Origin: Candidatus Methylomirabilis sp.
Lineage (GTDB): Bacteria; Methylomirabilota; Methylomirabilia; Methylomirabilales; Methylomirabilaceae
Direction: 5' to 3'
NCBI RefSeq assembly: GCF_028716865.1
Contig: NZ_JAQUOY010000010.1
Span: 1-64,000, forward strand
DNA: 64,000 bases
Part shown: piece after piece, positions 7,746-14,993 of the stretch
How the letters are laid out: each line of letters opens with the position of its first letter
Position numbering within the stretch: the first letter of the stretch is position 1
The notes under the pieces: model-generated
The model's input: only the letters and a program-made list of their open reading frames with translations
What the model was told of the DNA's origin: nothing
The model's database searches: none
Position numbers and translations under genes: made by a program

Positions 7746-9029
7746 ATGACCTTGCGCCTCCGAGCCACCACAACCCTTTTGCTGATCCTCTGGATTGGAT
7801 GGTTCGCCCGTCCCGCCGAGGCTACGGATCTCAAGAATACCATCAGGAATCTCTATGGCAGCAAGGGGATCCTCCTCGAACCAATCGGCCTCCCCTTTTT
7901 CACCCAGGAGTCCCGTTTTCAGGCATCATCGCTTCAGGGACTTGACCAGCTCAATACCCAGTTGACCTCCTCAATAGGGCTTCCCTCGTTTAGCTCCTCG
8001 GTGACCGGTTTCACCTTCGACTTGGATCGCGGGATTCCGGTTCGAACCACTGAAAGCCTCGGTCCCTTACTGACGGAGCGCGCCACGACCCTTGGCGCGC
8101 ACAAGCTCGATGTGACCTTCACGTACACTCGGCTGAGCTTCACCAAGCTGCAAGGCAAAGACCTCGATAACTTGGAGCTTGTGTTCCTGCGGGACGATGC
8201 TAACGGAAACGGGATCCGAGATACGAGCGGCCCGTTCAGCTTTGAGAGTGACATCATCCGCGCCAAGCTCAAGGTCGATCTCAATGAAGACATTTTTGCC
8301 TTCATCGCGACGTACGGTTTCACCTCAGCATGGGACGTGGGACTCGTCGTCCCCTTCATCCATGTTCGACTCACTGCCAGGGCTTCTGCTGCCATCTTCG
8401 ATCAGTTTGGCAATCCCGGTGGCACCATAAGCGGCAGCCTCCCGATCCACCGGTTCGGGCCCAACTCCAACTGTAACCCTTCTGTCGTCCCACGCAACTC
8501 TACCGCCACCTGCAGCGCCTCCGGAGGTGGTGATGAGACCGGCCTCGGGGATATCATCCTTCGAACGAAATATAACTTCTTTCGCAACTCCAATAGCTTC
8601 GCCCCTGACCTGGCGTTTCTGGTCGAAGTGAAGCTTCCGACGGGGGATGAGGGACGACTCCTGGGAACCGGCGGGACGAACCTAGCCGGCCTCCTTATAG
8701 CGTCCAAAACCTATGGGCGATGGTTCACCCCTCACGTCAATGTCGGCTACGAGATCGACACCAAGGACCTTGAGCAGAACACCATCAGGTATGCTCTTGG
8801 TTTCGACGCGCGTCTCCTGTCAAAGCTGTCGTTTGATGCGGACGTGATCGGTCGACAGAAGCCTGAAGGAAACGGAACCGGGAACCATACCGTGGACCTA
8901 TCCCTCGGCGTGAAATGGAATCCTCTCAATTCCTGGATACTCCGGGCGAACGTCCAGATTCCACTGGACAAAAATAGCGGCCTCCGGGCCGATTTTATTC
9001 CGACAGTAGGGGTCGAGTATCTTTTCTAA
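7746..9029 (+). CDS. Outer-membrane beta-barrel protein (Phenol_MetA_deg-like transporter)
   Basis: A 427-residue protein with a clear signal peptide (TTLLLILWIGWF...PAEA, cut near residue 26). The mature part is made of alternating polar/hydrophobic strands and ends in a C-terminal Phe (VGVEYLF), the outer-membrane assembly signal. Strand motifs such as LGDIILRTKYNFF, LVEVKLPTGDE and WFTPHVNVGYEID are typical of the MetA-pathway phenol-degradation family of predicted porin-like proteins. GGGAG lies before the ATG. It is followed after 18 bases by a periplasmic binding protein, then by a kinase and two regulators, suggesting it delivers or senses the same ligand. Confidence 0.75.
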   Translation: MTLRLRATTTLLLILWIGWFARPAEATDLKNTIRNLYGSKGILLEPIGLPFFTQESRFQASSLQGLDQLNTQLTSSIGLPSFSSSVTGFTFDLDRGIPVRTTESLGPLLTERATTLGAHKLDVTFTYTRLSFTKLQGKDLDNLELVFLRDDANGNGIRDTSGPFSFESDIIRAKLKVDLNEDIFAFIATYGFTSAWDVGLVVPFIHVRLTARASAAIFDQFGNPGGTISGSLPIHRFGPNSNCNPSVVPRNSTATCSASGGGDETGLGDIILRTKYNFFRNSNSFAPDLAFLVEVKLPTGDEGRLLGTGGTNLAGLLIASKTYGRWFTPHVNVGYEIDTKDLEQNTIRYALGFDARLLSKLSFDADVIGRQKPEGNGTGNHTVDLSLGVKWNPLNSWILRANVQIPLDKNSGLRADFIPTVGVEYLF

Positions 9030-9047
9030 TGTCGTAGGATCTCCTGA

Positions 9048-9995
9048 ATGTCATTCCTGACAATTCGTACCGCCTCCCTCGTCTGTATGGCCTATATCGT
9101 CGTTGGAGCAATTGTCTTCTCCTCGACGCCGACAGAGGCAGCAAAGATCATCGCGCTCAAGAGCGCCGATGTCGATGTCTACAATGAAGCGCTGGAGGGG
9201 TTCAAGAGCGCTTTGCAGGAATCTACCATCGTCGAGTACGATATGGAGGGAGACCTCCAGAGAGGGAAGAAGTTCCTGGCGCGACTCAAGTCCGGTCCCA
9301 AGCCGGATCTCATCCTTGCGGTAGGGATCTGGGCCTTACAGGTTGTGGTCGAAGAAGTACAAGATATCCCGGTTGTCTTTGCTATGGTGCTGAACCCCAC
9401 CACAGTGATCGGGCAAGAGGCTCGCAATATCACCGGGGCGAGTATGAATGTTCCGATTGAACAACAACTTGCCCTGCTGAAAAAAGTCTCGCCCCAGGTG
9501 AGGAGAATCGGCGTCATTTATGATCCCTCTCAGACCGGCTTTTTGGTGAGACAGGCTGAACGACTCGCCAAGGATCTTGGCCTCAGACTCGTGACAAAGG
9601 CTATCACCTCACCAAAGGACTCGTTTGCTGCCCTCGATGCCATACAGGATGAGATCGACGCCCTCTGGATCTTGCCGGATCTGACCGTTCTGACGTCGGA
9701 ATCGGTCCAGTACATGCTGCTCTTCTCCTTCAGACATAAGATTCCCGTTCTAGGTCTCTCAGAAAATCAGGTTCGAATGGGCGCTCTGTTCGGTCTCTCT
9801 TTTGAAAGCGGGTGGGATATCGGAAGCCAGGCCTCTGAGTTGGCGAACGGGATTCTTTCCGGCAGGAGCGTCGAACAGATCCCGTTTACGACAGCAAGAA
9901 AGGTGCGGTTGGCGGTGAATCTGAAGATCGCCGGCAAGCTCGGTGTGCACATCCCGAAGGAGATCCTTGACCGGGCAGCCGTGGTGATTCGATAG
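9048..9995 (+). CDS. Orphan periplasmic ABC-type substrate-binding protein
   Basis: A 315-residue protein of the ABC_sub_bind (TrpX/DUF534-like) family. A signal peptide (VCMAYIVVGAIVFSSTPTEA) is followed by the two-lobe binding fold: IIALKSADVDVYNEAL, KPDLILAVGIWALQVV, IPVVFAMVLNP, VRRIGVIYDPSQTGFLV and GALFGLSFESGWDIG. Members normally feed ABC transporters for amino acids or similar solutes. Here no permease or ATPase gene is nearby; the next gene, 36 bases on, is a sensor kinase with a periplasmic domain. I infer a ligand-sensing rather than transport role, which remains to be shown. Confidence 0.82.
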   Translation: MSFLTIRTASLVCMAYIVVGAIVFSSTPTEAAKIIALKSADVDVYNEALEGFKSALQESTIVEYDMEGDLQRGKKFLARLKSGPKPDLILAVGIWALQVVVEEVQDIPVVFAMVLNPTTVIGQEARNITGASMNVPIEQQLALLKKVSPQVRRIGVIYDPSQTGFLVRQAERLAKDLGLRLVTKAITSPKDSFAALDAIQDEIDALWILPDLTVLTSESVQYMLLFSFRHKIPVLGLSENQVRMGALFGLSFESGWDIGSQASELANGILSGRSVEQIPFTTARKVRLAVNLKIAGKLGVHIPKEILDRAAVVIR

Positions 9996-10031
9996 CTCAA
10001 GAGAGACCATGGGTAGCGGAAGGATAAGCAG

Positions 10032-12224
10032 ATGGTAATCAGACGGATGACCAGATTCAGGACGAAGGTCTTGTGGTCGATCATTCCGATGATCCTGGCG
10101 CTCTGCGTCCTCTTTGGTGGGATGTCGCTCTATCAGCACAACAGATTGCTGCGTCGAGAGTTTGCGAAACAGGGAAAGGCTCTCGCCAGTAATCTGGCCG
10201 CCAGCGGCGAGCTGGGCGTGTTTAGTGAGGACGAGCGGTTTCTGAACGCCTCGTTGCGCGGGATCACCGGTGAAGAAGATGTTGCCTACGTCTTTATTTA
10301 CAACGACACTGGAAAGCGCCTGATCGGCGGAGGCAAGGCCCTAGCCCAATCCGGTCCAGCATCGATCATCGAACCCTTGAGCGATGAGATCCGCACACGG
10401 ATCCTAGCCACCCGCCAACCTGTCAGCAGGACCCTCAAGGACGCCGCGGGCGAGTCGTTCTTGGAGTTCTACGCCCCGATCCTCTCTGCCGAAGTCCGCC
10501 TGATTGAGGAACAATTCTTCGGGATGCCCGGGTCCGATCGAGGTCCCGGTGAGAACCGAACTCGAGTCATCGGGATTGCAAGAGTCGGCCTGTCGATGCG
10601 AAACATTGATGCCCACTCAGCCTACTTGATCAAACTCTGGGCCATTCTGTCTATTATCTTTTTGGCTGCCGGCACCCTTGCCGCATACGCTCTCTCCCGG
10701 AGGATCACACAGCCGATTACCCGATTGACGGAATCTGCCGCGCGGATGGCCGAGGGACAGATCGACCAGGAAATCCCGGTCGATTCTCGGGATGAGATCG
10801 GGACATTGGCAACAACCTACAACGAGATGGCCAAGGCATTGAAACGAACCCTCGATGAGCGGACGAGGGTTGCCACGGAGCTCCGGGACTTGAACCGGAA
10901 CCTGGAAGATCGGATCCGCGAACGGACCTCTCAACTACGCCACCTGCACCAGCTCGGCGTGTCCATGCAGGAACCACTCCCCCTGTCAGAACGGCTGAAC
11001 TTAATTCTGAAAGGGGCGCATGAAGTTATTGGGTTTGATCGAATTATTATCTGGCTACCGGATCGCGAGGATCTTTTTCTTGAGATGGCTGCCGCTGTCG
11101 GTTTTTCATCAGCGTCAGGGACAGTTCAGGTGCCAATCTCCGACGAGGTGCCCACGTTAGCGCGGGCCTATCGAGATCGAGTCGAGATCATCATTGAGGA
11201 GAGACATGGGGTTCCCCCGGAGCTTCGGGTGCAGCCCCCGTACGATAAGGTAACAGCCCTGCGCTCTCGCAACTTCGTGGTCTTGCCGCTGATCTCTCGA
11301 AGACGTTCTGTTGGAGTCCTTGCCGCCGACAACGCGGTTAGCCGAAAGCCGATTGCGCCGCAGTTCGACCTGCTCCGCATCTTCGCCTCTCAGGCGGCAG
11401 TGGCTATAGAGAACGCCCAGCTTTTCCAGGAGGTGGAAGAGACGAACCGTCAACTCGCGCGGGCGAGTCGCCACAAATCAGAGTTTCTGGCCAACATGAG
11501 TCATGAGTTACGGACGCCTCTGAACGCGATCCTGGGATTTACCGAGTTGATCATCGATGAGGTCTACGGCAAGGTTCCAGACGAGTTGCGCGAGTCGATC
11601 GAAGATATCCACACAAACGGCCGGCATTTGCTCAGGCTCATCAACGATGTGTTGGATCTCTCAAAGATCGAAGCCGGACAAATGCAGTTGAATTTGGGTC
11701 AATACTCCATTCAGTCATTTATCGACTCTGTAATCTCAGCAACGCGATCCCTCGCTGCAGAAAAGCAACTGGAGTTGGTCAGCCGAGTTGAGGCGGGTCT
11801 GCCGTCGGCGGTCAGCGATAGCAAGCGCATCACCCAGATCCTGATGAATCTGGTAGGCAATGCCATCAAGTTCACCCCGGCAGGGGGATCGATTATCGTC
11901 ACCGCCCGATGTGTACGTGTTAAGGAGTGTGAGGTACCGGGGGCGAGGCGGGAGGAGGAAGAGGCGAAGCCCTGGAACCCCGGCGATCAGATTGAGATCA
12001 CCGTGGCAGACACGGGAATCGGCATTCCGGCCGAGGAGTTACAGAGTATTTTCAGCGAATTTCGCCAGGTTGATAGCTCCATCACCCGGGAATACGGCGG
12101 AAGCGGGTTGGGACTGAGCATCGCCAAGCGGCTGGTCGAGATGCATGGGGGGTCCATCTGGGCGGAAAGCCAGGTCGGAAAGGGGTCAATCTTCTACTTC
12201 AGGATTCCGCTCCGAATCCAGTGA
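10032..12224 (+). CDS. Membrane sensor histidine kinase with HAMP and GAF domains
   Basis: A 730-residue kinase. Order: transmembrane helix (about 16-33), periplasmic sensor region of about 160 residues, second helix (about 196-220, LWAILSIIFLAAGTLAAYAL), HAMP linker, coiled coil, GAF domain (about 310-470), HisKA with the phospho-acceptor in FLANMSHELRTPLNAILGF, and an HATPase domain with N box NLVGNAIKFTP, G1 DTGIGIP and G2 GGSGLGLSIAKRL. All catalytic boxes are intact and no receiver is fused. GGAAGGATAAGCAG precedes the ATG. It lies between the orphan binding protein and two regulators, so these probably form one signalling chain. Confidence 0.92.
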   Translation: MVIRRMTRFRTKVLWSIIPMILALCVLFGGMSLYQHNRLLRREFAKQGKALASNLAASGELGVFSEDERFLNASLRGITGEEDVAYVFIYNDTGKRLIGGGKALAQSGPASIIEPLSDEIRTRILATRQPVSRTLKDAAGESFLEFYAPILSAEVRLIEEQFFGMPGSDRGPGENRTRVIGIARVGLSMRNIDAHSAYLIKLWAILSIIFLAAGTLAAYALSRRITQPITRLTESAARMAEGQIDQEIPVDSRDEIGTLATTYNEMAKALKRTLDERTRVATELRDLNRNLEDRIRERTSQLRHLHQLGVSMQEPLPLSERLNLILKGAHEVIGFDRIIIWLPDREDLFLEMAAAVGFSSASGTVQVPISDEVPTLARAYRDRVEIIIEERHGVPPELRVQPPYDKVTALRSRNFVVLPLISRRRSVGVLAADNAVSRKPIAPQFDLLRIFASQAAVAIENAQLFQEVEETNRQLARASRHKSEFLANMSHELRTPLNAILGFTELIIDEVYGKVPDELRESIEDIHTNGRHLLRLINDVLDLSKIEAGQMQLNLGQYSIQSFIDSVISATRSLAAEKQLELVSRVEAGLPSAVSDSKRITQILMNLVGNAIKFTPAGGSIIVTARCVRVKECEVPGARREEEEAKPWNPGDQIEITVADTGIGIPAEELQSIFSEFRQVDSSITREYGGSGLGLSIAKRLVEMHGGSIWAESQVGKGSIFYFRIPLRIQ

Positions 12225-12234
12225 GGGATAGACG

Positions 12235-12606
12235 ATGAGCGGAAAACTGATCTTGCATGTCGAGGACAACGAATATAATCGGAAAATCATCAGGGACCTT
12301 CTCTCCAAAAACAACTATGAAATCGTGGAGGCTTACAATGGGGAGGCAGCGCTCGTTGCGCTGGCTCGGCAGCGCCCTGATCTCATCCTGATGGATGTTC
12401 AGTTGCCTAAGCTGTCCGGTCTCGAAGTAACTCGCACGATCAGGGCGGATCCCTTGCTCGCCCAGATTCCGGTCATCGCCATCACCTCGTTTGCCCTGAG
12501 CGGGGATGACCAGTTGGCGCGCGATGCGGGTTGTAACGCTTATATCGCGAAGCCCTTCCGGCCACGGGACCTCTTGGAGATGATTCGACGCTTCATCGGT
12601 CCATAA
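12235..12606 (+). CDS. CheY-like single-domain response regulator
   Basis: A 123-residue stand-alone receiver domain. The acidic pocket is VEDNEYN, the phospho-acceptor Asp54 sits in LILMDVQLPKLSG, the switch Thr/Ser in IAITSFALSG, and the conserved Lys in YIAKPF. It starts 10 bases after the kinase stop. With no output domain it most likely acts as a phosphate relay or by protein contact between the kinase and the following sigma-54 activator. The sequence style (DNExNRKI) is that of DivK-like receivers. Confidence 0.9.
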   Translation: MSGKLILHVEDNEYNRKIIRDLLSKNNYEIVEAYNGEAALVALARQRPDLILMDVQLPKLSGLEVTRTIRADPLLAQIPVIAITSFALSGDDQLARDAGCNAYIAKPFRPRDLLEMIRRFIGP

Positions 12607-12689
12607 GTACCCGCATCGGCAAAAGATTGTTGAAACCGGCAGGAAAAGGTTGCCGGTGAGTGTGGAAGAGGACTTCTGCTGGAGGAGAG

Positions 12690-14072
12690 ATGGAAGGGTA
12701 TCGCGCAAAAGTTCTGATTGTCGACGATGATCCATCGGCCAGGAAAATTCTCCAGAGCCGGTTGCGGGTGATGAACGCGCAGGTTCTTGTCGCATCCAGC
12801 GGCTCTGAGGCCTTAGAGCAGATCCGGCGGGAGATGCCCGTGGTTGTCCTGCTTGATCTGCAGATGCCGAAGATGTCAGGGATCGACGTCCTGAGATCAT
12901 TGAAGCGCGAAGGATTAGACGCGACGGTCATCGTTGTGACTGCGCACGCAAGCATTGAAAACGCTGTGGAGGCCATGAAGGAGGGCGCCTACGACTTTAT
13001 CACCAAGCCTGTCGATTCACAGTACCTGGAAATCGTCCTGCGCAAGGCGTTCGAGCGGGAGTCCCTGCGAGCGCAAAATCGCTTCTTACAGACAGAGATG
13101 GAGGGTCGCCTCGTCCAGGTCGTAGCGGAAAATCCGGCTATGAAGAATCTGCTGCAGCTTGCCCGCCGCGCCGCCGACAGCAACTCAACCATCCTGCTCC
13201 TTGGCGAAAGCGGAACAGGGAAAGAGGTCTTGGCCAGAAGCATTCACCGGTGGAGTCCTCGAGCCAACCATCCGTTCACTGTCGTCAATTGCGCGGCCAT
13301 CCCGGACCAGTTGCTGGAAAGCGAGCTCTTCGGCCACGAAAAAGGGGCCTTCACGGGCGCGCATCAACTCAAGAGAGGGAAGTTCGAAATTGCGGATCGC
13401 GGCACGGTATTTCTCGACGAAATCGGGGAGGTCCCGGCAAGTATCCAAACGAAACTACTCCGTGTCCTGCAGGACCATGAGTTTGAACGGGTTGGGGGAA
13501 CCCGTACGATCAAGGCCGACATCCGCGTCATCGCGGCTACCAACGGCGATCTCGAGCGAGCTGTGCGGGATGGCGGCTTTCGCGAAGATCTTTTCTATCG
13601 ACTGAACGTCGTCAGCATAAAGCTGCCGCCGCTGAGAGAGCGGAAAGAGGATATCCCGGTTTTGATCGATTACTTCCTACGAAAGTACGCGGGCGCGTTG
13701 AAGAAGCCTATGAAGCTCCTCGCCTTCGGTACGCTGGACGACTTGATCGCGTATCACTGGCCAGGAAATGTGCGCGAGCTAGAGAACGTGATCGAACGGG
13801 CGATGGTCTTGAGCACAGGGGACCAGATCGGCTCGGAGGACCTGCCGCCTCAAGTTACCGCAGGCCCGCGCCGCGAAACGTTCAGAGAAAAGGAGTTCCA
13901 TGAGGCTGTCAAGGAGTTCAAGCGGTGGACGATTCAGGATGCCCTCAAGCGTTCGCACGGCAATCAGACGAAGGCGGCAGAGATCCTTGGACTTCAGCGT
14001 ACCTATCTGGCCAAGCTTATCCGGTTACTTGAGATTAAGATTCCGAGTCTCACCGAAAAAGATCACTCTTAA
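12690..14072 (+). CDS. Sigma-54-dependent response regulator (NtrC type)
   Basis: A 460-residue activator: receiver (1-120; phospho-Asp in VVLLDLQMPKMSG, Lys in ITKPV), AAA+ domain (about 140-380; Walker A GESGTGKE, sigma-54 contact loop GAFTGA, Walker B GTVFLDEIGEVP, arginine-finger region FREDLFYRLNVV) and a Fis-type helix-turn-helix (HGNQTKAAEILGLQRTYL). All parts needed to open sigma-54 promoters are present. I chose the ATG at 12690, preceded by GGAGGAG, over an upstream GTG at 12660. It completes the binding-protein/kinase/receiver set. A consensus sigma-54 promoter lies about 190 bases downstream of its stop. Confidence 0.93.
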   Translation: MEGYRAKVLIVDDDPSARKILQSRLRVMNAQVLVASSGSEALEQIRREMPVVVLLDLQMPKMSGIDVLRSLKREGLDATVIVVTAHASIENAVEAMKEGAYDFITKPVDSQYLEIVLRKAFERESLRAQNRFLQTEMEGRLVQVVAENPAMKNLLQLARRAADSNSTILLLGESGTGKEVLARSIHRWSPRANHPFTVVNCAAIPDQLLESELFGHEKGAFTGAHQLKRGKFEIADRGTVFLDEIGEVPASIQTKLLRVLQDHEFERVGGTRTIKADIRVIAATNGDLERAVRDGGFREDLFYRLNVVSIKLPPLRERKEDIPVLIDYFLRKYAGALKKPMKLLAFGTLDDLIAYHWPGNVRELENVIERAMVLSTGDQIGSEDLPPQVTAGPRRETFREKEFHEAVKEFKRWTIQDALKRSHGNQTKAAEILGLQRTYLAKLIRLLEIKIPSLTEKDHS

Positions 14073-14125
14073 TTCAACCAAAAGGTTACATTCTGCGTAC
14101 CTTTTCTGATTCTATATTGTATCTA

Positions 14126-14185
14126 ATTCGGTACTATCGTCTGGTGCATCGCTTGCATCTACCAGATTTCACTCTCTTACCGAAT
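14126..14185. promoter_or_regulatory. Nested inverted repeats, candidate activator site or terminator
   Basis: ATTCGGT (14126-14132) pairs with ACCGAAT (14179-14185), and inside it TCTGGT (14140-14145) pairs with ACCAGA (14161-14166). The block lies 79-138 bases before the sigma-54 promoter at 14264, the usual distance for an enhancer bound by an NtrC-type activator. It could instead fold at the 3' end of the activator message. No U-tract follows. Confidence 0.4.
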
Positions 14186-14263
14186 CCTTCCTGAAGCCAA
14201 TAAATCAATAAGATTGCGCCTTATTCTTTGTTGCATACGAGGTTCAGCCGCCGAGATATGATG

Positions 14264-14279
14264 TGGCACGCTTGTTGCT
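14264..14279 (+). promoter_or_regulatory. Sigma-54 (-24/-12) promoter
   Basis: TGGCACG (14264-14270), four bases, then TTGCT (14275-14279) matches the sigma-54 consensus TGGCACG-N4-TTGCW in every fixed position. It points rightward, away from the sigma-54 activator gene just upstream, into a stretch with no convincing gene. Confidence 0.75.
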
Positions 14280-14280
14280 T

Positions 14281-14623
14281 TCTAAACATAGCAGTGTTGC
14301 AGTTTTTCCTCTGATCGTTGGTAGTGGTCGTTGCGATCGACTGTCTGAAGCGGCAGCAAAGTCGCAGGGTCGCTCAGCCGGCGATCGCTTCCCAAACACG
14401 GACGTCGCGTCCAATGGGTTAAAGCTGGAGAGCTCTCCGCTACCCCCCGGAGAGCTCTCCGCTATCCCATCCTCTCATGCATCCGCCGACTTTCTCCTCA
14501 TAACTGGTCCAACCGCCTGCTGGGTTCTCGCTCTACCGACCTGATAGGGTAAAAACATTATTCAGGGGTAACCTCTCCTTCTTCTTTGACTAACGTAGCC
14601 GGAATTCGTTAAAATAATTTTTG
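14281..14623 (+). other. Gene-free stretch downstream of the sigma-54 promoter
   Basis: About 340 bases that would be transcribed from the sigma-54 promoter. The only frame of any length (about 90 codons from 14263) overlaps the promoter and has low-complexity, Ser/Pro-rich content with no ribosome-binding site, so I do not call it a gene. The stretch contains the duplicated palindrome listed next and could encode a small RNA; no clear terminator is seen. Confidence 0.4.
14427..14464. repeat. Duplicated 16-base unit containing a perfect palindrome
   Basis: GGAGAGCTCTCCGCTA occurs at 14427-14442 and again at 14449-14464. Each copy contains the 12-bp perfect palindrome GGAGAGCTCTCC; centres are 22 bases apart, two helical turns. 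The spacing suits cooperative binding of a dimeric regulator. Alternatively each copy could fold as a small hairpin in an RNA. Confidence 0.55.
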
Positions 14624-14641
14624 TACTAACCGGTCGGTTTA
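14624..14641. promoter_or_regulatory. TetR-type operator
   Basis: TACTAACCGGTCGGTTTA contains the inverted repeat AACCG-GT-CGGTT, the form often bound by TetR/AcrR-family repressors at their own promoters. It ends 12 bases before the ATG of the broken tetR-like gene, so autoregulation was likely in the ancestor. Confidence 0.55.
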
Positions 14642-14653
14642 AATGGAGCAATC

Positions 14654-14975
14654 ATGTCTGGCGCTAAAGACCACATTATTGAGATCGCATCTCGTTTGGT
14701 GCATCTGAGGGGTTTTAATCATACGAGCATTGGGGGGATTCCGAAGGAAAGCAGCGTCGGAAAAGGGAATTTCTAACTATTTTAAAAGTAAAGAAGAGTT
14801 GGGCTATGCGATTATAGAAAACAACTTCAAGCGATTTTCAGAAGAGGTGACGGGAAAAGCCTTCGGAAATGACAGGGATGCTGCGGCGCAACCGGATGAC
14901 CTTCTGGATATACTGCTTGACGCAGTAGTGTCCCAACGTTATTCAACGTTGGGACACTACTGGAAACGTATATAA
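14654..14975 (+). pseudogene. TetR-family repressor, frameshifted and truncated
   Basis: Translation from the ATG at 14654 (GGAG upstream) reads MSGAKDHIIEIASRLVHLRG, a TetR helix-turn-helix start, but stops at 14774-14776. The next frame continues without a gap as SNYFKSKEELGYAIIENNF, which is the classic 'FYxxFxSKEEL' recognition-helix end. A two-base loss (or one-base gain) near 14771 explains the shift. The ligand-binding domain stops after about 107 codons in total, against about 190-200 normally, and the cut coincides with a perfect inverted repeat. The gene is therefore doubly broken unless the frameshift is a sequencing error. Confidence 0.8.
14923..14962. repeat. Perfect 18-bp inverted repeat with a 4-base loop
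   Basis: CAGTAGTGTCCCAACGTT, then ATTC, then its exact reverse complement. It lies at the truncated end of the tetR remnant, 32 bases before the glycosyltransferase start. It looks like two terminal repeats of an insertion element left face to face, or a minimal mobile hairpin. It lacks a U-tract. Confidence 0.75.
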
Positions 14976-14993
14976 GAGGAGGTCTTGGTTTCT

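Noticed and set aside
14281-14420. A c-di-GMP (GEMM-type) riboswitch suggested by GCAAAGTCGCAGGGTCG
   Set aside because: The words resemble part of the consensus but the order of stems and the upstream half do not fit.
14263-14544. A 93-codon frame starting inside the sigma-54 promoter
   Set aside because: The start overlaps the -24 box, so it could not be translated from that transcript, and the text is not protein-like.
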